Positions 1-7,111 of a DNA stretch of 9,058 nt are shown in pieces (positions within the stretch are counted from its first letter, which is position 1; the number at the start of each line of letters is the position of its first letter). The DNA comes from Chloroflexi bacterium UBA4733. GTDB taxonomy: Bacteria > Chloroflexota > UBA4733. The notes below the pieces were generated by a model. That model ran no database searches and had not been told where the DNA came from. It saw only the letters and a list, made by a program, of their open reading frames with translations. The stretch lies in contig DHIZ01000396.1 in NCBI GenBank assembly GCA_002404055.1, positions 1 through 9,058 on the forward strand. The letters are read 5' to 3'. Made by a program: the position numbers and the translations under genes.

Positions 1-824
1 GCCGGGGGGGCCGGAGCGGCAGCGACCGGCTCTGGTGGCTGCGCTCCGGCATCAGCGGCGCACCGCAGGCGGTCCAGTTCGCGACCCAACAGCCGTTCCA
101 GGGCGTCGCCCAGATTGCACAGCAGGTGCCAGCGATCAGCAATTTGCTGCGCCTGCGGCGCGCCTTGGCGCGCCGCCTCGGCGTAGGCTCCGCCGCGATC
201 GCGGCTGATGATCTCTACCTCTGGATGGACTCGGAGCCAGGCGGCGACCGTGTCCGCCGTGCGGTCCGGCAAGAGGTCGATGACCCGGTGCGTCTCCAAG
301 TTCACCAGGATCGTGCCGTAGGTGTGCCCCTTGCGGCGTGCCCAATCGTCGATTCCCAGGACGCGGACGGCGCCTGCCGGTAGGACTTGGGTCGCCCGGA
401 GCAGCCGCAGGAGCGTGCGCCCGCTCACCGGCGCGCTGTCTGCCGCAGCTTGCCGAGCGCCGGCTTCGCCACCCAGCCGAAAGGCGATGTCGCGCAGACG
501 GCCCAGCAGTCGCTGACTCCGCCGCGCCCAGGCGGCCGCCAGATCCGGCACCCGTTCACAGAACACCTGCTGGGCACACCGGCGGACGAGACACCGGAAG
601 CGCCGCACTTGCAGATGGATGATGACACGACGGCCACCGCACGCGAGATCCGCGATCGTCCGCTGATAGCGACTGTGGCGCCGCCGAGAGCGGCAGCCGC
701 AGCACGGACAGCGGGCCCGCTTGCCGGTCGTCCGCGCCGCCACATGCAGGATCTGTCCCTCCAGCCACACCCGGTCGACCCGTAGGTTGCCGATCCCCGA
801 AAACAGCAGTTGCCCCAGTCCCAT
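1..824 (-). CDS. ISL3-family transposase, N-terminal part, cut by left window edge
   Basis: This reading frame is open from ATG at 824 to the left edge (274 codons, no stop). It moves an ISL3-type insertion sequence by DDE cut-and-paste chemistry. I translated it by hand. The N-terminus has the ISL3 zinc-finger pattern: clustered cysteines 39, 41, 42 and 44 (RCPCCGCR), then RFRC (Cys78), Cys83 and Cys89 followed by ERVPDL. A helix-turn-helix-like stretch follows at about 95-145. The catalytic core begins at [18 protein letters not shown] (first Asp at 159/160), then [29 protein letters not shown] (second Asp at 209) and [16 protein letters not shown]. The final Glu and C-terminus lie outside the window. 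The start is supported by a GGAGGAAGG ribosome site about 7-11 bases upstream on the minus strand. Transcription points away from the neighbouring host genes. No frameshift is seen in the visible part. Confidence 0.93.
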   Translation of the reverse strand, partial: MGLGQLLFSGIGNLRVDRVWLEGQILHVAARTTGKRARCPCCGCRSRRRHSRYQRTIADLACGGRRVIIHLQVRRFRCLVRRCAQQVFCERVPDLAAAWARRSQRLLGRLRDIAFRLGGEAGARQAAADSAPVSGRTLLRLLRATQVLPAGAVRVLGIDDWARRKGHTYGTILVNLETHRVIDLLPDRTADTVAAWLRVHPEVEIISRDRGGAYAEAARQGAPQAQQIADRWHLLCNLGDALERLLGRELDRLRCAADAGAQPPEPVAAAPAPP

Positions 825-880
825 GCCGCCGCCTTCCTCCAGAGGGAACGCACCCCCAGATGGTCAGCGTAGCCCTTCGA

Positions 881-909
881 GCGGCGCACCAAAAGTGCCG
901 GAGAACCCC
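881..909 (-). repeat. Candidate terminal inverted repeat of the ISL3 element
   Basis: Read on the minus strand, the segment starts GGGG and continues with a T-run followed by GGTGCGCC, which resembles ISL3 element ends. It lies at a plausible distance upstream of the transposase start. The call rests on composition and position only, because the matching repeat is off the window. Confidence 0.35.
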
Positions 910-930
910 TTGCCGCCGCAATCTCTCCCT

Positions 931-963
931 GGTGAGCACTGGCGATCCACCGCTGCGCTCACC
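931..963 (+). other. Inverted repeat able to form a hairpin upstream of the small membrane-protein gene
   Basis: GGTGAGC (931-937) pairs with GCTCACC (957-963) around a 19-base loop. A second, smaller stem, ACGAG (974-978) with CTCGT (985-989), follows. Both lie between the proposed ISL3 end and the gene starting near 1017/1038, so they would fall in its leader if transcription begins upstream. No T-run follows, so an intrinsic terminator is unlikely. They could be attenuator-like structures or chance in GC-rich DNA. Confidence 0.25.
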
Positions 964-1037
964 ATCGGGCACAACGAGAGCACGCTCGTCGGCAAGCAAA
1001 AGGGAAGGGAGCTGCCATCGCGACGTTCCCGAGGCGT

Positions 1038-1457
1038 TTGCCTTCCCCCAGGAGAACCGCGCCAACGGCCCCGCGCCACCGGCCGCACCGCCTGTTCTTC
1101 GCCGTCCTGCTGGCGCTCCTCATCGCCACGGTCGGCGTCACGCGGGTGGTCTTCTCCCGCGTCCCGGTCGAGACGATCGTGGCCGACCGCTACGCTGCCG
1201 CAGTCACGCACGATCCCGCCCACGCTGCGCGCTACGGCGAGGTCGATGCGGTCTACCAGCGCCTCACCGGGTCGAACGCACTCCATTACACGATCCATCG
1301 GGTCGCTGAGCGCGCCGCCCAGGCGACCGGTCACCCAGGGGCGGCACAAGAACAAGCCGGCCGGGCGAGTGAACATCCACTCCCCCACACCGCATGGATG
1401 CAGGCCCTCCGCGATCTCTGGCAGGGCGCTCGCCACACCCTCGGCGCCAGCGCTTGA
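1038..1457 (+). CDS. Small single-pass membrane protein, hypothetical
   Basis: I do not recognise a family. The frame has a short basic N-terminus (PRRTAPTAPRHRPHR), one hydrophobic segment (LFFAVLLALLIATVGV, about residues 19-34) and then a hydrophilic domain of about 100 residues rich in Ala, His and Arg. It therefore looks like an inner-membrane protein with an N-terminal anchor, or a protein with an uncleaved signal. Nearly all codons end in G or C and the amino-acid pattern is sensible, unlike the opposite-strand frame. The start is doubtful. No ATG is available. TTG at 1038 has only GAGG four bases upstream. The frame also extends to ATC at 1017, which sits directly after a good purine-rich site, GGGAAGGGAG (1002-1011). 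That would give 146 residues if ATC is used or is a mutated ATG. It precedes the MBL gene on the same strand by about 110 bases, so co-transcription is possible but unproven. Confidence 0.5.
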   Translation: MPSPRRTAPTAPRHRPHRLFFAVLLALLIATVGVTRVVFSRVPVETIVADRYAAAVTHDPAHAARYGEVDAVYQRLTGSNALHYTIHRVAERAAQATGHPGAAQEQAGRASEHPLPHTAWMQALRDLWQGARHTLGASA

Positions 1458-1554
1458 CCGCGGCAGCACAACCGCCACGCCCTGCCGACTCACTTCCCCA
1501 ACGGTGTAGAGTTAACGCCATCGTCGAGCGGCGGTGTTCCCGCAGCGCAGCAGC

Positions 1555-1561
1555 GGAGGAG
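1555..1561 (+). promoter_or_regulatory. Ribosome binding site that fixes the MBL gene start
   Basis: GGAGGAG lies seven bases before ATG 1567, which is ideal spacing. It argues against the in-frame GTG at 1534, which would add 11 residues ahead of the conserved MQVHVLGGGSEVG start and has no such site. Confidence 0.75.
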
Positions 1562-1566
1562 TGATC

Positions 1567-4086
1567 ATGCAGGTGCATGTCCTGGGGGGCGGTTCGGAGG
1601 TCGGCGCCAGCTGCCTCCTCGTCGAAGCCGCCGGCCGGCGCGTCCTGGTCGACGCCGGCATCCGCCCCGGCGCCCTCGATCCCTTGCCCGACCTCGGCCG
1701 TCTCCAGGATCTCGGCGGCGTCGATGCCATCGTTGTCACCCATGCCCACGCCGACCACATCGGCGCCCTTCCCCTCGTCACGGGCGCCTTCCCAACCGTG
1801 CCCCTCCTCACCACCGCCCCCACCGCGGCGCTCATGGCCGTGATGCTTGAGGATGCCGTGCGCATCGGCCAGACCCGCGCCGACGCCAGCGGCGATCTGC
1901 CCCCCTACGGCCGGCCCGCCGTCACGGCCTTGCTGGAGCGCTTACGCCCCCTCCCCCTCGGCCAGCCCTATCCCCTCCTGCCACCCGATGGCAGCCCCGG
2001 CTGGCAACTCACCTTCTTCCCCGCCGGTCACGTCCTGGGCGCCGCCATGGCGCTCCTGGAGACCCCGGAGGGCACGATCTTGCTCAGCGGCGACGTCTCC
2101 CTTGTCCCCCAGCGCACCGTCGGTCCCGCCGTTGCGCCCCGCCGCCGGGTCGACCTGCTCGTCCTGGAAAGCACCTACGGCGATCGCCTCCATCGCCCCC
2201 GCGCCGCTGAAGAGGAGCGGCTCCTCCTCCAGGTTCAGGCTGTCCTGGCCCGGGGCGGCCACTGTCTCATCCCCGCCTTCGCCCTCGGCCGCGCCCAGGA
2301 GGTGCTCCTCATCCTTGACCAAGCCCGCCGGGACGGTCGCCTTGGCGCCCCCGTCTGGGTGGACGGCCTCGTGCGCGCCATCTGCGGCGTCTACCAGGCC
2401 CACGCCGCCGCCACCCCTCCCCGCCTGCAGCGCCAGATCGCCCGCCAGGGCAATCCCTTCTTCACTGCCGACGGCCCGGCGCGCGCCATCAGCCGACCGG
2501 AGGAGCGCGAGCGGCTCCTGCACGGTCCCCCGACCGTCATCGTCGCCAGCTCCGGCATGCTCCTCGGCGGCCCGAGCGCCTTCTACGCCGCCAAACTCGC
2601 CTCCGACGAACGCCACGCCATCCTTATCACCGGCTATCAAGACGAGGAGGCCCCCGGTCGGCGGCTCTTAGACATCGCCCAGGCCCCACCCGAGGAACGC
2701 CGCCTCCTCCTGGACGGCACGGAGATCCCCGTGCGCTGTGCCGTCGAGCGCTACCACCTCTCCGCCCACGCCGACGGCGACGAACTGGCCGCACTCGCCC
2801 AGCGGCTGGCTCCCCGTCTCACCCTGCTCGTCCACGGCGAGGCGGCGGCCCGGGCTGCCCTCGGTGAGAAACTCACCACGCTTGGTCTCCCCTGTACGCT
2901 CCCGGCCACGGGGGACACGGTCACCTTCACTCCGGGGCGACGGCGCAGCCTCGTGTTCGCTCCCCGCCCGGACCCCACCTCCGACCAACTCGTCACTCTG
3001 GCCCAGACTGCCGGCCCCAAGCGCTCCTGGACGGCCATCGAACTCGCCGAGCGCCACTACGGCCAGGCCACCGCCGCCGGCGTGGCCGCCACCGCCGCCC
3101 TGCTGGCCGCCACCGCCGCCTTCCTGCCCGATCCGCTGCGCCCCACCGTCTACCGCCTCGCTCCGCCCGCAACGCCGGCGGAACGCGGCGCCGGGCCCGC
3201 CGCCCAGGAGGACGTCCGCCGCCGCCTCCAGGCGGCGCTCGGTGATTTCCCTACCCTGCTCAAGACCAGTCTCTATCCTGACCAGCAGCGCGGGGAGATC
3301 CACGTCCAGTTCCCCGACGTGGCGAAGGGGCAGTTGGCCCCAACGCTGGCCCAGTTGCAGGAGGAGACGGGCTGGCAGTTCCACCTGCGGCCCACCCCCA
3401 ATCAGGGGGCGTTGCAGGCAGCCGCCCTGCGCCACGTCCCATCCGGTCTGCAGGCGACGGCCACGCCCAGCCTGCACCTGGACGCCCGTACGCTCCTGGT
3501 ACCGGTCCAGGGGGCGGCGGCGCCAGGAGCACTCGCGGCCGCCCAGGCCGCCTTCCAGGAGGAAACCGGCTACACCCTGGTGCTGCGCGGCGACACCGCC
3601 GCCATGGCGCCCCCGGCACAGCCGCTGCCACCCCGCATGCCGGGAGCGCGACTGGAAGCCAACCGGGCCTTCACCGCTCTCAAAGGCGCCTTCAAGGCGC
3701 GCGGCGTCCCGCTCTACCACGTCGGCCAGCGCGGCCCCGGCATCGAAGTGACCTTCCTGACCCCGGCTCTCGGGCGACGCTGGCAACCGCTGCTTGACGA
3801 GCTTCAGGAGCAACTGGGCTGGCCGCTGGCCATCGCAGCACAGCCCCAACAGCAGCCGCTCATCCAGGCGGTGCGAGAGCGTCTGCCCCACCGCATCGCC
3901 AAAGGCGTGGGCATCTCTGCTCCAACCGAGGAGGTGCGGGTGCGGCTACTGCCCGGCGAATCGCTCAGTCCGGCGGAGCGGGAGCGCTGGCAGCAGATGA
4001 TCCTGGAGGCGACTGGCTATCACCTGGTGATTGAGGCCGTGACACCGGCAGCAGAGGATCGTACCGCCGTGGATGCCAGCATGTAG
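1567..4086 (+). CDS. MBL-fold/beta-CASP RNA-processing-type metallo-hydrolase with duplicated C-terminal region
   Basis: This 839-residue protein is probably a cytoplasmic zinc-dependent ribonuclease of the CPSF-73/RNase J-like superfamily. Visible motifs are the signature THAHADHIGAL (His59, His61, Asp63, His64), the third-motif His in FPAGHVLGA (about 155), the metal-bridging Asp in LLSGDVSL (about 176), the beta-CASP motif A acid in LESTYGD (about 201), VASSGMLLGGP (about 327-336), LSAHADGDEL (His about 401) and LLVHGE (His about 423). The catalytic core, about 1-460, therefore looks complete. A winged-helix-like stretch follows at about 473-533. The last third, about 554-825, holds two copies of a roughly 120-residue unit, each with two halves ending in an E.TG[WY].L.[IL]-type stretch. 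This may be a KH-like nucleic-acid-binding tail, but that is inferred from the repeat shape only. Typical RNase J is shorter and lacks this tail. It is preceded by the small membrane-protein gene and followed by the transposon joint. Confidence 0.88.
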   Translation: MQVHVLGGGSEVGASCLLVEAAGRRVLVDAGIRPGALDPLPDLGRLQDLGGVDAIVVTHAHADHIGALPLVTGAFPTVPLLTTAPTAALMAVMLEDAVRIGQTRADASGDLPPYGRPAVTALLERLRPLPLGQPYPLLPPDGSPGWQLTFFPAGHVLGAAMALLETPEGTILLSGDVSLVPQRTVGPAVAPRRRVDLLVLESTYGDRLHRPRAAEEERLLLQVQAVLARGGHCLIPAFALGRAQEVLLILDQARRDGRLGAPVWVDGLVRAICGVYQAHAAATPPRLQRQIARQGNPFFTADGPARAISRPEERERLLHGPPTVIVASSGMLLGGPSAFYAAKLASDERHAILITGYQDEEAPGRRLLDIAQAPPEERRLLLDGTEIPVRCAVERYHLSAHADGDELAALAQRLAPRLTLLVHGEAAARAALGEKLTTLGLPCTLPATGDTVTFTPGRRRSLVFAPRPDPTSDQLVTLAQTAGPKRSWTAIELAERHYGQATAAGVAATAALLAATAAFLPDPLRPTVYRLAPPATPAERGAGPAAQEDVRRRLQAALGDFPTLLKTSLYPDQQRGEIHVQFPDVAKGQLAPTLAQLQEETGWQFHLRPTPNQGALQAAALRHVPSGLQATATPSLHLDARTLLVPVQGAAAPGALAAAQAAFQEETGYTLVLRGDTAAMAPPAQPLPPRMPGARLEANRAFTALKGAFKARGVPLYHVGQRGPGIEVTFLTPALGRRWQPLLDELQEQLGWPLAIAAQPQQQPLIQAVRERLPHRIAKGVGISAPTEEVRVRLLPGESLSPAERERWQQMILEATGYHLVIEAVTPAAEDRTAVDASM

Positions 4087-4184
4087 ACAGAACGCCACGC
4101 ATGTTCTAGTAGTCTGTCAAGGCTGAAATGGACGGTACCACCGCGCTCAACCTCGACCCAGCAACTGTTCAAAGTACGCATGAC
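4087..4184. other. Non-coding joint between the MBL gene and the Tn3 element, with possible IS scrap
   Basis: No gene is seen here. A weak inverted repeat, AGAAC (4089-4093) with GTTCT (4103-4107), follows the MBL stop codon. It has no T-run, so terminator function is doubtful. From 4115 the sequence TGTCAAGGCTGAAATGGAC resembles the TGTCA-type ends of IS21-like elements, and about 70 bases later the transposon begins. This may be the remnant of an older insertion sequence truncated by the Tn3 element. Base composition is visibly less GC-rich than in the coding regions on its left. Confidence 0.3.
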
Positions 4185-4221
4185 GGGGTACGGCAACGAT
4201 TCGTGAATTTTTGGGCCATTT
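4185..4221 (+). repeat. Left terminal inverted repeat of the Tn3-family transposon
   Basis: This repeat reads inward GGGGTACGGCAACGATTCGT and continues through an A/T-rich TGAATTTTTGGGCCATTT stretch. It matches the right repeat at all 37 positions and diverges at position 38. GGGG start and about 38-bp length are standard for Tn3-family ends bound by TnpA. Confidence 0.97.
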
Positions 4222-4224
4222 ACC

Positions 4225-4346
4225 GCCTCAGTGGAGGCTGCGCGTTTGGGCACCGTGCGCCGTGCTGGTCTCCTGGTGTTCTGCAGCCCGCTGTGGTAGT
4301 GTGCGAAACACTCGACAGACGGTCCCTTCCGGGAAGTGAAACAGCA
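4225..4346 (+). promoter_or_regulatory. Candidate internal resolution site for the tyrosine recombinase
   Basis: In Tn4430-type elements the recombinase acts on a site just upstream of its gene, and this is the only non-coding space of that kind. It contains a GCCTC/GAGGC stem (4225-4238), a core-like inverted repeat AGTGT-GCGAA-ACACT (4298-4312), an 11-bp palindrome CTTCCGGGAAG (4326-4336), and degenerate copies of a GTGTTYYGC-like half-site at 4276-4283 (plus strand) and 4303-4311 (minus strand), with a weaker one near 4336-4344. A core flanked by accessory repeats is what is known for TnpI sites. The assignment here is inferred from position and symmetry. Confidence 0.4.
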
Positions 4347-4360
4347 TCCAGGGAGGACCG

Positions 4361-5491
4361 GTGCGCCAGCACACCCCGACCGTGGACCCACGCTCTCTGG
4401 CGAATTTCACTTCTCGGAAGGTGACGGCTATCGCCGCTGGACCTCTCGGTGAAACGCCGGACAGCCTCGCTGCCTGGGTGGAACGCTACCAGGCACTCGC
4501 CGTCGCGGGGGTGCGCTCGGCGGGTATCGGGGACAAGATCGCCCTCCACTTGGCGCGGTTTGTGGCGTTCTTCACGACGGCCTACGGACACGATCGCCTC
4601 TCCACCTGCCTGCGCCGGGATGTCGTCGCCTGGCAGACGGCGCTGACCGCGCAGGAGCTGGCGCCGTCGACTGTCAACGGTCACCTGGCCTCCCTCTCCG
4701 CCTTTACGACGTGGGTCCACGCCCAGGCCCCGCGCCGCTTCCCCGCCGGTGATCCGGCCAAGGGCATCGGCGAGCTGGGCCTGGCGCCGCTCGAACCCCG
4801 CGCTCTGCGACCGGCGCAGGTACGCACGCTCAAGAATCTGTGTGATCGTCTGGAGCGTTTCCACCAGTGCAAAGGACAGCGCTGGACCGGTCGGGATGCC
4901 GACGCCCCACAGCAGGCGCACGGACGTCCCTGGCGGGATCGCGCCATCGTCTATGTGCTGCTCTCGACCGGCCTGCGGCGCGAGGAACTCGTCCGCCTCA
5001 ACCGCGACCAGTGCCAGCCTGCGCCGCTCGCTGCGTTGCGGACCGCCCGCCAGGCCCACCTCACGCGCGTCCATGGCAAGGGCAAGACCGAGCGGACGGT
5101 CTTCCTCTCTGCCGATGCGCGCGCCGCCCTCGCCGACTATCTGGAGCGCGAACGGCCACGCGATGCGGGATCCCAGCTGCCGGCACTGTTCCTGAGCGCC
5201 ACGGGCCTTCCCGCGCGGTCCGCCGATGGGCGGCTCTCCCCCCGTGCCGTCAATCTCATCCTCGCGCGGATCGGGCGCTGGCACGACGCCGAATTCGCTG
5301 ATCCCCAGCGGCACATCGCGCCGCTGCGCCCGCACGATTTGCGGCACACCTTCGCCTTCCAGTTGGCTGCGGCGACGGGTGCTGACGCCTACGAACTGGA
5401 GCGCCGCCTGGGGCATCGCTCCCAGCGCTACATCCAGCGCTACACCAACCCACCCGAGGCCGTCGCGGCGTCCTACGTTGAAGCGTTCTAG
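4361..5491 (+). CDS. Tyrosine recombinase (TnpI-like cointegrate resolvase)
   Basis: This 376-residue phage-integrase-type recombinase probably resolves cointegrates made by TnpA. The N-terminal SAM-like core-binding domain covers about 35-120 (SLAAWVERYQ to TVNGHLASLSAFTTWVH). The catalytic domain follows from about 150: Arg206 in STGLRREEL, Lys240/242 in HGKGKTERTV, His325 and Arg328 in PHDLRHTF, His352 in LGHRS, and the nucleophile most likely Tyr361 (YIQRYTNP, nine residues after His352; Tyr357 is less well placed). The full catalytic set is present. It is longer than Tn4430 TnpI (about 284), partly because of an extra hydrophilic stretch at about 162-192. The start is GTG at 4361 with GGGAGG at 4351-4356. 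It ends 15 bases before tnpA, so the two are probably one operon, and its own recombination site upstream may also regulate it. Confidence 0.9.
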   Translation: MRQHTPTVDPRSLANFTSRKVTAIAAGPLGETPDSLAAWVERYQALAVAGVRSAGIGDKIALHLARFVAFFTTAYGHDRLSTCLRRDVVAWQTALTAQELAPSTVNGHLASLSAFTTWVHAQAPRRFPAGDPAKGIGELGLAPLEPRALRPAQVRTLKNLCDRLERFHQCKGQRWTGRDADAPQQAHGRPWRDRAIVYVLLSTGLRREELVRLNRDQCQPAPLAALRTARQAHLTRVHGKGKTERTVFLSADARAALADYLERERPRDAGSQLPALFLSATGLPARSADGRLSPRAVNLILARIGRWHDAEFADPQRHIAPLRPHDLRHTFAFQLAAATGADAYELERRLGHRSQRYIQRYTNPPEAVAASYVEAF

Positions 5492-5506
5492 CGCGAGGTC
5501 CCACCC

Positions 5507-7111
5507 ATGCCCGCGATTCACGATACCGCCTATCCCCGGCTCAAGAGTCTTCCCACGTCGCGGGAGTTGGCGGCGCTCTACACACCGACCTCGGCTGAGG
5601 TCGTGCTGGCCACCCAGACGGCCAAGGGGGCGGTGGCGCGTGTTGGTTTCCTCGTGCTGCTGAAGACCTTCCAACGGTTGGGGTACGCCGTGCCCATCGC
5701 CGCCGTGCCGCCGGCCATCATTGCGCACATTGCGGGCGCCCTGCCGGGCGGCGTCACGCCCGCCTTGCTCGTCACCTACGATGGGTCGGGCACGCGCCGA
5801 CGCCACCTGCCGGCGATCCGGACGTACCTGCAGGTCCGGGGCTGCGATGCGGCAGGACGCCGGCTGCTGGTTCGGGCGATGGCGGACGTGGCGCCCGTCA
5901 AAGACGACCTGGTCGACCTGATCAACGTCGCTATCGAAGCCTTGGTGCGTCAGCGCTACGAGTTGCCCGCTTTCGGCGCCCTCAATCGTGCTGCCCGCCG
6001 CGTGCGCGGCACGGTGCAGCGCGTCGTCTACCAACGGGTCTATGGGGACTTGGGTGCGGCCACCCGGGCGCAACTCGACGCGCTCTTCAGCCCGGAGCTT
6101 GGCGCCCACCGCACGCCTTGGCACGAACTGAAGGCCGACGCCGATCGTCCGACGCTGACCCATCTGAAGGAACTGATCGCACGGCAGGACTGGCTCGCCC
6201 GGCACAACCTCGGGAGCACTGCGCTCGCCGGCATCCCGGCCGTCACCGTGGAGCGTTTCGCGGCGGAGGCCAAGACGCTGGACGCGGCGCGGATGCTCGC
6301 CATGGAGCCGCACAAACGCGCGACCTTGGCGGCGGCACTGCTCGCGGTGCAGTCGGCGCGGGCGCTCGATGCCCTGGGCACGATGTTCGTGCGGCAGATG
6401 CAGCGCATTCACGCGGCCGCTCGGCAGGCCCTGGAGGAGTACCGCACGGCGACCGTTGAGCGCACGGATGCACTGGTCGGCACCCTGCGCGACCTCGTGG
6501 TCGCGCACCGGCAAGCCGGCACGGTCGATGAACGGTTCGCGGCAATGGACGCCGTGCTCCGTCCGCACAGCGACCAACTGTTGGAGGACTGTGATACGCA
6601 CATGGCCCACGCCGGGCACACCTACTACCCCTTCTTGTGGCGGCACTACCAGAGCCACCGCGCCACGCTGTTCAGTTTGCTGGCGGCCTTGACGTTGCGC
6701 TCCACTACCCAGGACACGGCCCTGGAGGTGTCGCTCCGCTTCCTGCGCGACCACGCCGGACGCACGAGCGAGTGGCTGCCCACGGCGCGGGTCGAGCGAG
6801 GCGACGATGGCCAGACGCGCCGCATCCCCCTGCTGGACCTGTCGTGGATCCCCGACGGTTGGTGGCGGCTGGTGACGGGGGAACAGCGGCGGAGCAGCCT
6901 CCCCGACCGGGTAAACCGGCGGCACTTTGAGGTCTGCGTCTTCTCGGAAATGCTGTGGGAACTAAAGTCTGGCGACCTGGCGATCGTGGGGAGCGACGAG
7001 TTCGCCGATTACAACGACCAACTGGTGAGTTGGGACGAGTACCGGGAGAGCATTGCTGCCTACGGGGAGGTCGCCGATCTTCCGGTCGACGCGGCGCCCT
7101 TCGTGGCCTAG
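5507..7111 (+). CDS. tnpA: TnpA N-terminal fragment (upstream of amber codon)
   Basis: This is the 534-residue product expected if TAG 7109 terminates translation. It contains the N-terminal DUF4158-like region of Tn3 transposases (LPTSRELAALYTPT, VGFLVLLKTFQRLGYAVP, and RTYLQVRGCDAAGRRL), the domain that recognises the terminal repeats in this family, and the helical middle (LEEYRTATVERTDALVGTL, HYQSHRATLFSLLAAL). It has no catalytic residue. If made and stable, it could bind the ends without cutting them and so act as an inhibitor of related elements. That is inference. Confidence 0.75.
   Translation: MPAIHDTAYPRLKSLPTSRELAALYTPTSAEVVLATQTAKGAVARVGFLVLLKTFQRLGYAVPIAAVPPAIIAHIAGALPGGVTPALLVTYDGSGTRRRHLPAIRTYLQVRGCDAAGRRLLVRAMADVAPVKDDLVDLINVAIEALVRQRYELPAFGALNRAARRVRGTVQRVVYQRVYGDLGAATRAQLDALFSPELGAHRTPWHELKADADRPTLTHLKELIARQDWLARHNLGSTALAGIPAVTVERFAAEAKTLDAARMLAMEPHKRATLAAALLAVQSARALDALGTMFVRQMQRIHAAARQALEEYRTATVERTDALVGTLRDLVVAHRQAGTVDERFAAMDAVLRPHSDQLLEDCDTHMAHAGHTYYPFLWRHYQSHRATLFSLLAALTLRSTTQDTALEVSLRFLRDHAGRTSEWLPTARVERGDDGQTRRIPLLDLSWIPDGWWRLVTGEQRRSSLPDRVNRRHFEVCVFSEMLWELKSGDLAIVGSDEFADYNDQLVSWDEYRESIAAYGEVADLPVDAAPFVA

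Larger units (their letters stand above)
1..909 (-). mobile_element. ISL3-family insertion sequence, partial
   Basis: The element carries the ISL3 transposase and is cut by the left edge. On the minus strand, its transposase-proximal end is proposed at about 909, where the sequence begins GGGGTTCTCCGGCACTTTTG, about 85 bases before the ATG. ISL3 elements usually have G-rich imperfect terminal repeats of 15-40 bp and make 8-bp target duplications. The partner repeat is outside the window, so the exact boundary and the duplication cannot be checked here. Confidence 0.6.

Noticed and set aside
864..1493. 209-residue minus-strand frame opposite the small membrane-protein gene
   Set aside because: Composition looks random and no ribosome site was noted. 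The plus-strand frame has a clean membrane segment and better codon endings.
721..1509. 262-residue plus-strand frame from the ISL3 region into the small-gene region
   Set aside because: It is Ser/Pro/Arg-rich shadow sequence crossing the ISL3 transposase start and the proposed element end.
1483..1512. Possible sigma-70 promoter (TAGAGT as -10) before the MBL gene
   Set aside because: No acceptable -35 element at 16-18 bases upstream; too weak to list.
1534..1566. Upstream GTG start for the MBL gene adding 11 residues
   Set aside because: The GGAGGAG site at 1555-1561 is ideally spaced for ATG 1567, and the conserved fold begins at MQVHVLGGG.
2668..3891. 407-residue open frame on the minus strand under the MBL gene
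   Set aside because: Low-complexity Gly/Gln/Arg sequence antisense to the conserved plus-strand gene; a shadow.
4089..4107. Inverted repeat after the MBL stop as an intrinsic terminator
   Set aside because: The stem is only five clear pairs and no T-run follows, so it is mentioned only as a weak hairpin.
4220..6925. 901-residue open frame on the minus strand across the recombinase and tnpA
   Set aside because: It is antisense to two clearly recognisable genes. Its Arg/Gly/Gln-rich composition is what GC-rich shadow frames give, and no family motif is visible.
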